Source: Rotaria socialis (Eukaryota; Rotifera; Eurotatoria; Philodinida; Philodinidae). From it: a stretch of DNA of 64,000 nt. The notes beneath the pieces are model-generated. The model saw only the letters and a list, made by a program, of their open reading frames with translations. It did not search any database and was not told the DNA's origin. The position numbers and the translations under genes were made by a program. Location: positions 124,001 through 188,000 of the forward strand of contig CAJNYU010000394.1 in NCBI GenBank assembly GCA_905331475.1, in the 5' to 3' direction. Below, piece after piece: positions 24,175-36,200 of this stretch (positions are counted from its first letter, which is position 1; each line of letters opens with the position of its first letter).

Positions 24175-26411
24175 TCAGTATTGTTTTTTCTATTTTGTTA
24201 AGGAAGCTTATCAAACGAAGCTATTTCAATCGTGAAATGATTTCTTGTAAGTTTCTCTTTCAAATCGAGTCAAACTAGTTCCAGTGAAAATTATGAGAAG
24301 TCTATTGAAAATTATTGTTGATTTTTTTTCTTACCATAGGCCAAGTCTGAAATCTCAGAGAGAATTTTACAGACCTAAATGAAGCATGTATTGACTGAAT
24401 ACAAATATGTAACTTTAGCAGTTCTACAGTTTACTTACTGCACTATGGTTTCTCGAAAATTACAGAAAGTTGCAGGTGGACATTTTAAGAATCATAGAAT
24501 AAAAGTCAACTATAGCGAAATTGTTTGAATAGAACTCTACTTATACTTAAATATTTTTCTTTCCATGATATAACAGTACTTTGATAGTTGTCTTCAAGTC
24601 ATAATGTTTAAGATCCTAATTTTTTCAAAAGTATCCTAATCCATCTTCCCAAATTTATTTATCTGATTGATTCTGTTATCTAATATATTTCTTGAAGAAA
24701 TTGTAGAACATCCAGCTTCAATCCACAAAAAATATAAAAACCAGTCAATTTGAATTACTACCATTATAGTGGCACGTAATTTTTTAGTAGAGATATTTAT
24801 AAAAAAGTTTTTGCTGAGAAACAAAATCAACTTTTGTGAGAGCCAAATTAATTTTTGTTTTCTGTAGAAACTTTTGCTACTCAACATATGTTGGTTTCTG
24901 AACTAGATAATTGAATCTTCAAATTTATATTAGAAAAATTATTTTCTTAAAAACCTAAGGTGAATGTTTAAATGATTCCATAAAAGAAACATTTGAAATC
25001 AGTTGTACAGATACTAGTAATATTTTTCTTACGCTTTTACTAAAAATGATTGTATTTTGTCAATAGAAAGTTGAGAAAGATGAAAATCTAAATTATGCTA
25101 ATATTTGACACTAAAATATCGAGTTGAGTTTTAATGAGTCATCGATAGAAATAAATTAGAAGTCTTATTGAATTTCATAAATATAAAGCGTTGAAACTTA
25201 TTAAATAACAATAATTTATTCATCGTTTGCGCTATCTAAACGACAGCTGAGGAAATTAATCAGCTCATATCTAGATAATATTTCAAAAGCACTGTTTTTT
25301 TTCAACTTAAATGTAAGATTTGCATCGACTGGCAACTAGCAATAAAATTTAAAAAGACTGTAGAATAAAAAATTTACATTTGCATATTACTCATTACTTC
25401 TACCGAGTGACTAATTGAGTTTGATTTTCTAATGAAATCATGACAATCATTCTTGTTTTTTTCTCCTATTTATGCATGATTTTGTTTTTTTTCGACACTA
25501 TTTGTCAATCGATAGAGGAGAGATCTGTTTGAATAATGCGGTATCGCATGACATTCTTTGCAATGTAAAAAAAAGGGAGGGAAAATCATGTAGAAACGCA
25601 TAAACAGAACGAAAGAGAAAAAAGCACCTCTACCTGTGAATATATATAAAATGAAAGCAACCACATTTCTTTGTCTTATAACATGGAGAAGCGTCACAAT
25701 CCTTTTAAATGGTTAAGAGAACATTTTATAAGTAAGATTTTAATGAATGTTTTTGATATTGACGAGGTTCAAAAACAGATTTAAAAAAAATCATTTCGAT
25801 CAAAATTGATGCGTTCTTCGCTATGAATAATTGATTTAGTATATTTTCATCGTCTATAGACAACATAATATACAGCTGGTAATTCTTAGTAATGGCTTGC
25901 TTGCTGGCAATCAAGCACATGCGATAAAAGAAACTAAAACTGAAAATATCTTTCGTTGGATTGCCACAAGGATGCGATAGTTAATAGGAAAATAACGACT
26001 TAAGTACCGTCCTAATAATATTTTTTAGTCATAGTTTTACTTTAGTTAATCTAAATTTTAAAAGTACATCTTTTTCGAGGAAAACATTTCAATCGGGTTT
26101 ACACGAAATATTTCTTATGTTCGATGAATAGATCACTATTTGCAAGATTCACATACAACAATCTAAGTTCTAGCTCTTTTTCTTTCACAATAAACATAAA
26201 TAATTTATTCTTTCATATATTGGATTGTTGTAGGACCAAATCGATCAACTAGCTATCCATCATGTCTCTTTGAAACAGGTAAGAATAAGCGTGTTCTATT
26301 TTTCAGACAGCGATTTTATCTTCAAGCACTTTATGTTTAGAAAAACGATGGCTTAATCTTCAATTTCATAAAAACGGTCAAATTAAGAAGCCTGATGAAC
26401 TTGAAAATGAA

Positions 26412-28522
26412 ATGCAGGAGCCACCTGATCCCATCGATGAAAAACGACTGAATCAAACCTATGGTTCTTTAATTGGATTGGCTTTGGGTGATGCTCTTGG
26501 TGCCCATGCAGAATTTCGTCCTCATGCATATTTACTTACAAATCCAGTTACAGATCTCGAAGGAGGTGGTACATGGGGTCTTAGTAAAGGGCAGGTATTA
26601 TTTATATTGAGCGTATTTTGTGATACAGATAACTACTTAGTATAAAACTATTCGTGAAATTTGTTGTCGATATAGTTGACCTTCGAAATGCTCGATAGAA
26701 TTTCTTGCTATTTGACTATCATTATTGATAGACCATTGAAAAAAGTCAAATCAGCTTGATCTAAATATATGAATGAGTTGAGAAAAAAGTTTTCAAAGAA
26801 AATATTCCATACAACAATTCTTCTACATACACTTTGAATGAAATTCCTACTGAAGATGTCACAAAAATAGATTGTTTATTTTCTGTTGGAATATCTTTCA
26901 TTTTTTTAATCAACATAGCTAATGGTTATTCTGTGACACTTCACAAATAAAACAATAGGAAAAACTCACGTAGTTTCTGAGCTTTGAATATATTGATATA
27001 GTCAAGAGTACAAAGCATATAGGAAGAGACGGAACTGTATCATCTCTTGATAAACCTCATTGGTATGCGTGATGTAATTATTTAGTTTTGCAGCAAGTGA
27101 ACTAAGAGTTTCTTTCGCAAATGAAATGACAAGCTTTTACAATAATCACGATAGCAATTTTCTTGAATATTCAAGAATATTGTCGAGAACTTTGTAACAA
27201 TCAGTATAGAAGTTGTAAATACTTTAGTTCACAGATGACACGTCAATGGCACTTTGTTTGGCTTCGTCATTAGTGACTCGTCGTGCATTTGTACCTTATG
27301 ATCAATTAGTTCGCTACAAATGGTGGCAACAACATGGCTACATGTCATCGACTGGACGTTGCTTTGATATTGGTGAAGCTACATCGCAATCGCTGAATGA
27401 ATTCACTCGCCGTCAAAAAGTGTTCAGCAGAAAACATCGCATTCCCGTTAACAGATTAGACTATCTTTCAGATCGATCTCTGATACAAAAGTTTCAGGTG
27501 CATTGTAGTATCCCAGGCGTGGCTGGGAATGGAGCTCTTATGCGTCTTGCACCTTTACCACTTTTTTTCTACAAACATTTTCAAGAAGCAATAGAATATT
27601 CTGGGTACAGTGGTCAAATTACTCACGGCGACATAAAAGCTTACGACGCTTGTCGATACTATGGAGCTCTAATCTATGCTGCATTGAATGGTTATACAAA
27701 AGATGAATTACTTGATAAGAATTTTTATGATAAACATAGGTTTTGGTTTGGTGAGAAGACACTTTGTGCAGAAGTAAGATCGATTGCAGAAGGGTCTTAC
27801 CAGAAAAAAAATGGCTATGCCGGAGGAATTCGTGGGAAAGGTTATATTGTTAGTGCTCTTGAAGCTGCTCTTTGGGCGTTTTGGTCTGATGAGGATTGTT
27901 TTGAGAATGGTGTACTTGCTGCTGTAAATTTAGGTGATGATACTGATACCACAGCTGCTATATATGGTCAGTTAGCTGGTGCGTACTATGGTTACGAAGG
28001 TCTTCCTAAGAAGTGGACAGAACAAGTGTACTCTAAAAGATTTATTTTAAATCTGAGTAAATGGATAGTATACGAAGGTGACCGTTGGAAAAAAACTGAT
28101 GTCATCCTTCCGTCTGATAAGTCTTTTGTTGGTGCTGCTTATTTGATTCCTTTAATAGAACAAAGATGTGAAGAAAGTGCGGAAAATATGGTTTTAAATT
28201 CATTAGACTTAGGCAGTAGAACAGTATCTCTCAGGAAAAGGCCGCCCATGTATAGAAGCGTTCAGGGTTTCGAAAGTAAGTTTTCATTAGTTGATACATA
28301 GAAATTTTAAAAGTTCATGCTGTTTCAGATTTCAATCAGAACTTGAGAGAAGATGAATATAAATTTTCTCAATCGAATTTAAATGGTTTTTATAGTCCAT
28401 CCCAGATGAAAAAGACACGAGCACCGCCAACTGCAAGAGTCGATGATATCAATCTTTTAAGTACAAGGAAACAACAACAGTCTCGAGAGTCAGCAGAAGA
28501 TAAAATGAATGCCGCTAATTGA
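26412..28522 (+). CDS. ADP-ribosylglycohydrolase (DraG/ARH family)
   Basis: Three exons, 26412-26594, 27228-28275 and 28329-28522, join in frame to 474 residues; introns are 633 and 53 bp. The fold is clear: SLIGLALGDALG near the N-terminus, GQFTDDTSMAL (residues 60-70; the Thr-Asp-Asp Mg2+ ligands 63-65 straddle intron 1), GVAGNGALMR, and GDDTDTTAA (297-305) with the second metal cluster, followed by YGQLAGAYYG. Such enzymes hydrolyse ADP-ribose from proteins or small molecules. The C-terminal extension of about 130 residues (KKTRAPPTARVDD and a Gln/Ser/Glu-rich end) is not part of the domain. The ATG at 26412 is the first Met in its exon; the frame stays open upstream to an acceptor at 26305-26306, so an additional 5' coding exon is possible. 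The family layout resembles microbial homologues. A Sir2-like gene follows 2.1 kb downstream. Confidence 0.9.
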
Positions 28523-30660
28523 AGGTTCAAGATCCAATGAAAACTACCATCACAATTCATCATAGTTCGATGGATTGTACTAGAAATTGTCAATATCATG
28601 AATCATTATAAGTAGTCGGTGTTCGGGTAGATTTTAAGACTTACAGTCTCGAGTAGCCGATAATTTTAATAAAAAATTCTTTTTTAAATTTATAACTGAT
28701 CTTCATTTTTTCTGAAGTTGAATATTTTTATTGGCCAATTCATTTATTTCAATATCAGTGTGCATCTATAGTTGTTGCTTGTTTGTATAGCAATGCATTT
28801 TCATTTTGTATTTTTTGAATCGCATTTATAAAGTGTATGTAATGAGCAATGATCCCATTTTTTAACTGCTGTATATTTTTATTTGATGATCATACTTTAT
28901 CTTAAACCAGACGAAAATTCATCTTCGTTTTTCTCTACATACTATGCCAAATGATGGGCACCTTGCACTCAATGTGTATTCAAACTATTACTAGTTTTTC
29001 CTTAAATAAGAAAAGCTGCACGCTCTGTTATTATTATTACTATTATTATTTCTATAAGCAATAGATGCATTGCTATTGGTTTAGTAGATAAAGTTGAATA
29101 ATTTCAAGGCGTACATCTAGTTTTTTATACGTCAACTAAGCAGTTCTGTTGCAGTCAAAGCATGTCTTGTTCTTGTTGTATCAACTGGTGTGCGTATATT
29201 TTTGAAACAGTCAATATTGTAACAATCCAACCGAACTTGCAATGTATTGTTTGTTCTTAACTGAAATGATTGCGATACACTATTATTCTTCTATTTGCAC
29301 TTCGGAAGCGCACTATCAATGTGTCCTTCACTAGTACATTGTTTACAATCACCACGATCTTTTCTGTTCGTACACATCTAAATGGTATTCTTCGTATGAT
29401 CGTTCCTCATCAATCGTGATACTAATTGTAACTTTTGAATTTATCCTTACGCCTCACATTGCTTACACTGTATCATTTAAGCCTCTGCTGTGGCACGAGA
29501 TGGCATATAAGAAACGAGAAACATACAGTGCAGCACGATTCTGGATAGATTAATAAAGTATTCGTTGAATAACACTTTACGCAGCGTCTACTACATCAGA
29601 AATTGTCACAAATATTATTTTGAAAAGTACTATTTAGTATAGTATAGTGATCAGTGTGGACAAGATTTTAACTAACGCATGAAACGAAAGAAAAACATAT
29701 CTTTAAAATAAGCGTCAGAAACAATACGGCCAATTTATATTAAAACTATAATTTATTTTTTATTCAGCGTCATATAAATTATTTACTAAGGTTATTTGAA
29801 GCATTCTTGATAAAGTTGTTGATGTATGATGTGGCAGTCTCAGTTAATATGTCTGTGTTGGAGGGTTTTTGCTGAGTTAACTTTATAAAAGATAAAGAGG
29901 AAGAAAATATCATGTTCTCAGAAATGACTCATTTACATTTTCACATACAACGAAGGTTACTTATTTTGCTTTAATAAATAAAAAAAACAATATTTATCAA
30001 TGAATCAATTATTATCTACGTCTGTGTACACCAATAAAAGTCAGGGTTGTATTTATTCTTCCGCCTTTTTTTTATGACACTCCAATGTTTTGTCTGACAC
30101 ATGTACACAATTTATTATGAGTTATGATATTTTTTTCTGACAACAAAAGCAATGCAGCAAAGTTGGTGTAAATACTACTTTGTTTCATTTCCTTTCAACT
30201 TCAAATTTGAATGAAATTGGTCTCTTGTCAGATAATTTAAAAAATTTTGATGTTTCTTCATGTAACCAAACGAAAAGAAAGAGAAATGTTTTCGACTTGG
30301 TTCTGAAATACGGATGAATCATCGGTTTATTATCATAGAAACACAACAACAACAGCGCCAATGTGCTTTAATTGGTCAGATTGTTTCTCCATGCAAGCAT
30401 TGTTTAGAAAGAAAAAGCGGAAGTACGATCGGATGTAGAAACATTTTCTCTTTTGATTAATGTCAATATAACGTTCGACCTGAGTCTTATTTTCGAGAGA
30501 AATCTTCTACAGATGATTGGTGCTTTTACTCGTTAAAGTGTATCCATCATTTCGATAGAAAAACTAAGCGTAGAATTTTATAAACAATACTTTTCTTTGT
30601 CGATTAGTGTCAATGTTAATTTCACATTCAGTTTAAATAATATCCACCGATTCTCTTTTG
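28523..30660. other. Intergenic between the two NAD/ADP-ribose genes
   Basis: About 2.1 kb, AT-rich, with a short imperfect TTA/ATT microsatellite at about 29028-29050. No exon or RNA gene recognised. The promoter of the Sir2-like gene should be in the right-hand part. Confidence 0.45.
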
Positions 30661-31674
30661 ATGAATTTTTTAGATATCGAATATATCTTAATTATGACAT
30701 CGGCAAGTCTATCACAAAATATTGAAACAGATGTTCAACCAACAATAGATGCTGCAGTGCAACTACTTATTGAAAAATCAGCGGATTTAGTGTTGAATTG
30801 TGAGGCTATTTTGTTTACTAGTGGTGCTGGAATGGGCGTCAGTAGTGGACTAGGCACATTTAGAGGTGTTGCAGCTGGTGTTTGGCCACCTTTGTTGAAA
30901 CATCCAAAATTAGACTTCACTGATATGAGTAATCCACAATGGTTTAGAAAGTCGCAAGGAAATAGTGATCAACACAATACGGCTAACTTTGGTTATGCTT
31001 TTTGGGCATACAGATACAATGCTTATACATCAGCTGCTCCACATTTAGGTTATGAAATTGCAAAAAAATGGAGTGAATTGAATCATGTAAAATCTTCATT
31101 CAGTTTTACTAGTAATATTGATGGCCATTGGATAAAATCAGGTTGGAATGAATCAGCAATTATGGAATGCCATGGTTCTGTTCATTATATGCAATGTATT
31201 GATTCGTGCCGTAACGCTATATGGGATACTAAGAATGAATTGCAATTGAAGGTGGATCCAAAGACAGATTGTGCTATTGATACTTTACCTACATGTCCTT
31301 ATTGCAACGCATTAGCACGACCAAATGTACTGATGTTTGGTGATGGGGAATTTTTAAGCGAAAGATTAGATAAACAAATTTCTAATTACCGACAATTTAC
31401 ATCCAACATTGCTACGACAAAACCTACATTATTAATCATTGAATTAGGAGCTGGTACCGCTGTTCCAACCGTGAGAATACAAAGTGAAATAACATTCGCT
31501 GATCCAAGATGGACAGCTGATTTTATTCGGATCAATCCATTTGAAGAACATTCACGGATTAGTTCCTATTCTAAAAAGGGAAGTAAAAGGCAAGCAATCG
31601 AAATTCCTCTCGATGCATTAACAGCTCTGATATTAATTGATGAAGCAATGAAGAAGAAATTGAAGCAATCATAA
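30661..31674 (+). CDS. Sir2-like NAD+-dependent deacylase, single exon
   Basis: An uninterrupted frame of 337 residues from the first ATG; a second in-frame ATG at 30694 (MTSASLSQ) could also be used. Sir2 features: GAGMGVSSGLGTFRG (55-69) for NAD+ binding, TSNIDGHW where the family usually has TQNID, ECHGSVHY with the catalytic His171, four zinc-type cysteines (C179, C183, C212, C215) spaced CxxxC and CxxC, and ELGAGTAVPTVR near the C-terminus. It would remove acyl groups from lysine using NAD+, or possibly transfer ADP-ribose. The domain is nearly the whole protein and there is no targeting signal I can see, so cytosol or nucleus is likely. Sequence character (intronless, unusual TSNIDGHW and GAGTAVPT) suggests a bacterial-type lineage rather than the animal SIRT1-7 set. 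Confidence 0.88.
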   Translation: MNFLDIEYILIMTSASLSQNIETDVQPTIDAAVQLLIEKSADLVLNCEAILFTSGAGMGVSSGLGTFRGVAAGVWPPLLKHPKLDFTDMSNPQWFRKSQGNSDQHNTANFGYAFWAYRYNAYTSAAPHLGYEIAKKWSELNHVKSSFSFTSNIDGHWIKSGWNESAIMECHGSVHYMQCIDSCRNAIWDTKNELQLKVDPKTDCAIDTLPTCPYCNALARPNVLMFGDGEFLSERLDKQISNYRQFTSNIATTKPTLLIIELGAGTAVPTVRIQSEITFADPRWTADFIRINPFEEHSRISSYSKKGSKRQAIEIPLDALTALILIDEAMKKKLKQS

Positions 31675-32610
31675 TGCTTCAAATAAATTACATTTGAACA
31701 TATAACATTTAAAACTATTTTTGGCATTCATTTGAGATAACTAAAAGTCTATTGGATTCAATCTATAGATTTGAATTATATTTTTGATTACTTTAAAAAA
31801 ATAAAATTGATTTGCACATAATGATACACAAGATTTCTACTGCGCTTTCTCTGGCACAAATGTTCTTAGCATGAAAGGAATAATCTTACGCCATCTTTAT
31901 TCGACAATAACTACTTCATATGATGAAAGCATAATAAAGAATAATGAATATTCTTATTTCTGTTCTAATCTGCAACATAATGAACAGATTTCGAATGATG
32001 TCATATGAGCGTGTTTTAAGAGAACAGTGTTCATTGTTAGACATTACAAAAAAAACAATGTTTTCTCTAATAGTTTATTTATTTTCATCATTTCACAAAT
32101 GTGCTCCTTTGAACTGAATTAGCAATAATAGAACAATTATTATGAAGATCAAATTGTCATCATGGCTATTTAAGACATTGTAATGAATTCTCGGAGGATT
32201 TTAATCAGCATAAATGGAATATTTTTAAATAGATACTGATGTGATCATTCTAATTTTGCAGATAACGTTTTGGCCAATGATAAAACCAAAAAGTATTTTT
32301 TGCAAATGTTTTCAAGCGCTATTATTTGAATCAACAAGTCTATAAAAAAAGATAACGTTTCCAATAATGCCAATCACCTTTATATTTTCCTAGAAAATAG
32401 TCAACTGAAAATAATTGCGAGCAACAAATCATGAAAGAGATAAGAACAGAAAGTTCAATGTTAATGTGCTATTTCTCTTGTCATCATATAAATCATGATT
32501 TTGTTTTACAATTTCAACAAAAAAGATATTCTACCTGCCAAACAAATGTAGAAAAAAACATTCATTACTATAAAAGTTATTTAAGAAAATACTTGATACC
32601 ATTTCACTCT
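31675..32610. other. Intergenic, probable iGluR promoter/5' region
   Basis: No coding exon recognised. The frame of the next gene is open upstream to about 32431, but the extra 60 residues look like untranslated sequence because a signal peptide starts at 32611 or 32623. Confidence 0.45.
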
Positions 32611-35600
32611 ATGCATCCAGTAATGTCACGCTTTCTCTTTTTACTGGCTTGTATTGCTCTATCTATCGATATTTTGAATGGTGTTCAAATTCTCGGTCTT
32701 TTTCCTGAACAAGGCGATACACTGTCTCATAATCCAAATGTTAATCAAAGTGGCCATTGGACAAATCAATGTATGCAAATGTTTCGTGCAGCTATTGTTC
32801 TTGCCAGTGACTACAAAATCTATGTGGATGGACAACCCATAGCTTCCACTATTCTCAATACTAATATTGAGAGCAATGGCTTTGCAGAACTTGAGCTTGT
32901 CTGTCGAACAATGTGCAATCGAACAGACTCCGATATTGTAGGTGTTGTCGGACCAGCTAGTTCAACAAAGGTGCGTTATCTTGGTCCATTTGCTGCACGC
33001 ATACATTTGCCACTTATTTCTTATTCTGCAACTAATGCGGATCTCGATGATGCATATAATTATGCAACATTTTATCGCACCATTCCGTCGGATACTCTGT
33101 TAGCTGAAGCTGTTGTGCAATTGTTTAATTTTTTTTCGTGGTCAAGCTGTATAATAATTCTTGGAAAAGATGATTACGGTTATGGTGGATTGAAAATATT
33201 ATCAGAAGTTTACCATTCAAATTTGTCGATTCAAGATAGATTAATATTTGATCTGCGACTCGACAAGTTTCACGCAAATTTAAAAGAAACATTAGAAAAA
33301 AGTCGATCGCGCATTGTATTAGTTTGGGCATGTCAAAATTCAACAACAAGAATCATTCGTCATGCGCTTAATGACGGACTTATCGGTGGAAATTATGTAT
33401 GGATTATGACTAGTAAGGTAAGTTCACAGATATTCTGATTCGAAAATCCTAATCATTAACAACAGGGATTTTTCAAAACTCAGAAAAAAGATTAGAAAAG
33501 GTCTATAGATACATATTCATTCCTGATAAGACCCTATGGTTTATTTCTTTTTTGTCTTTCGATGATGATTTTTTCATATATTCGTTTTGATCATGTTTTT
33601 TTGCGCCAATAATACTTTCAGATTGTTTTCAATGGGTTCAAACAATATGATCCAACAAAATTAGCAGGTGTTCTAGCTGTGGTACACATCATAGGCAATA
33701 GTAGTACATCTGGCGTTAATGAAACATTACAAAAAGAGGCATTTGATATTTGGCGCAATCGACCGTATGAGGGGAAAAAAGCTCCAGAAAAGTTATCTGA
33801 TGTCAGCCCATTTGCAATGTATACATTTGATGCTACTTGGGCTTTAATTCAAGCATTAAACAAGTCTTCAATTGATAAGAAATCGCCTTCAATGAGTAAA
33901 GCAACTTCATGTTTTGATAGTTCATTGCAAAATTATACCACATATTTTGATTATCTGCAAAAAACTCGGTTTTTTGGTGTATCAGGAATTGTTGACTTTT
34001 CTAAACACGATTTAAATGAAGATAACCATGGTGGTATGTATGTTCTTTATAGTGTGCGATCGAAAGGCAACTCTAAGAAAAAAGAAGTAATCTATGAGCA
34101 AATAATGACATGGCATGAAACGAGCCACAGTTGGACAAATTATACTAACCCAGACAAACTGAATATCATCTGGCCAAGAAATCCAATCAACACAGTGCCT
34201 ACTGATTATCCACAACTTCAAGGTTAGGAAAAATGTTAATTACAAAAAGAAAACAAAATGAACTTATAGTTAGAGAACTCAAACGCAAAGAATATTGAGT
34301 CACAAACAAAAAAAGAAATTGCAAAATATTATTAAAGTATAATATTGATTAGAAGCAAATCCATTAAGATCAGATGATAGTTGGAAACGATTTATTCGAT
34401 GACGAACAGAATATTTTTCTTGAATGAGTTAATTAGATTTAAAAACTGCTGTTCAATGTTAGATATTTGTAATCTGTTGGTTGACAATCATACAGCTGTT
34501 ATTATGTGTCAATCGATTGTCTACTGGACATGGAGTAAGAAGAGATTCATACTTATATTGATATATACATCTTCATCAGTTCAGTATTTTCACATTTAAA
34601 TAATTAATTATAGTGTAAAGGTTTGTTACTGGATAAGAAGTTTATATAAGAAAGTTGTTTAAAAAAGACGGATATCTTTAGTAGTGTGAGAGTAGTTATT
34701 TGCCATGAAACGGACACCAATGAACTTATTGGCGTAGATCTACTCAACAATACTGTTAACTATTCTTTTTTTTTTATAATAAAGAACACAGAAATATCAA
34801 ATTCATATCTTTTCAATAAATTTAAGAACGTTTATAAATTACATTCAGGTCAATATCTGCGAATTCTTGTCATTGAAGCGCCTCCTTTCGTTATAATACA
34901 CAATTTTTCAAATCAAGGTCACTTCTCGAACAATATCAATAATGTTAAACACAACAATTTTCGTTGTGAGCCTCTAGAGACAACAAATTCTAACATTCTT
35001 ATCTACGGTTTTGTTCCTGATCTTATTCGTATACTTCAAAGTCAAATGCATTTTAATTTCACCATTGATGTAGCGAATCTATCAACAGACTATCATTCTC
35101 TTGTTTCATTAGTAGCGAATGATAATCGTCAATATGATATAATTTTATCTGATATTAGAATCACTTCGAGTCGTCTTCTTAAAGTTGACTTTTCAACACC
35201 TTATCATGAAAATACTTTCCGAATTATTACTCGCCCAAATCCATATTCCACATCATTTAGTCTTTTCTCATGTTTTAATCCATTTACTTGGGATGTATGG
35301 GCAGCTATTTTTGCAGTTATTATTTATTCAGGCTTCATTATTTATATTTTTGAGCGTCACAATATAAAAACTGAACACTGCGAGTCTGAATTCAAATCTA
35401 TTCTGATTGGTATATGTCATGCAATGACTAGTATTTTGATTATGGATGGCAATATACGTTTATCAACACATTCAAGCCGAATAACAGTTTTAGGTTTATA
35501 CGCATTGGGCATTATTCTTGTTGCAACTTATACTGCTAATCTTTCATCTTTTTTGACCTTAAATCGTTCACAAGCAACTATCTCTGGTATTGATGATATA

Positions 35601-35965
35601 AAAAATGGTCGATTACCTTTTTCACGTATAGGTATCGTGACTAATTCAGCTGTATCAGATTATTATATACAAAATATTTCAACTGAATATGAACCTCTTT
35701 CTACAATTGAAGAGATGTATTCGCGCTTACTTGATCATACAATTGATGCATCAATATGGGATTCATCTGTACTTGAATATGCTGTTAACAATTATTATTG
35801 TGAGAAATTGATTATCGCTGGTGTTGGTTTCGTTAAATCATCATTTGCTATTGTGTTACCTAAAAATTGGCTCTACAAAAGAGATTTAGATCTTCATATT
35901 TTAGCTCTGCGCGAAACACAAAAACTAGAATCATTAGAAAATGCATGGCTGAGACATAGAACATG

Positions 35966-35998
<33 letters not shown>

Positions 35999-36200
35999 CA
36001 ATGAGAATAAAGAAGATAATTCGAAAACGGAAACGTTTTCACTGGATGTATTGGGTGGACTTTTCCTTATCTTTCTAATAATAACTGCCATCGCATTTTG
36101 TTTTCACTTCTGGCATTGTCGAGCAGCTATCATCAATGGATTTCGTCAGACTAAAAAACGAATGCGCCTACCGACATTGCAAACGACAATAAAATCTTAA
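32611..36200 (+). CDS. Ionotropic glutamate receptor subunit
   Basis: Three exons, 32611-33417, 33622-34222 and 34849-36200, join in frame to 919 residues; introns of 204 and 626 bp. Domain order is that of an iGluR: signal peptide (FLFLLACIALSI, 1-24), an amino-terminal LIVBP-like domain (about 25-460), ligand-binding half S1 from LRILVIEAPPF, with SDIRITSSRLLKVDFSTPY carrying the ligand-carboxylate Arg578, TM1 (VWAAIFAVIIYSGFIIYIF), a re-entrant pore loop (HAMTSILIMDGN), TM3 with TYTANLSSF (696-704, the SYTANLAAF gate motif), ligand-binding half S2 with Asp774 in WDSSVLEY in the amino-group position, and TM4 (LGGLFLIFLIITAIAF). A start at 32611 or 32623 fits the signal peptide better than the upstream ATG at 32431. 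Nine serines from a TCA repeat lie before TM4. The pore lacks a K+-channel TVGYG signature. Confidence 0.93.
35970..35996 (+). repeat. (TCA)9 microsatellite encoding polyserine
   Basis: Nine perfect TCA codons in the S2-TM4 linker of the glutamate receptor. All nine serines use the same codon, so the tract is likely length-variable between alleles. Confidence 0.95.

Larger units (their letters stand above)
21133..26411. other. Long intergenic region with hAT-like element
   Basis: About 5.3 kb. Apart from the GC-rich mobile element at 23738-24166 I see no coding exon. The stretch from about 22.1 to 22.75 kb is less AT-rich than its surroundings and could be an old relic, but no frame there reads as a known protein. 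5' untranslated exons of the ADP-ribosylglycohydrolase gene may lie near 26.2-26.4 kb. Confidence 0.45.

Noticed and set aside
26279..26306. GTAAGA...TTTCAG as a first intron of the ADP-ribosylglycohydrolase gene
   Set aside because: It would be only 28 bp, too short to splice, and the upstream frame offers no Met.
32431..32610. N-terminal 60-residue extension of the glutamate receptor
   Set aside because: It precedes a clear signal peptide and has no domain; initiation at 32611 or 32623 is more plausible.
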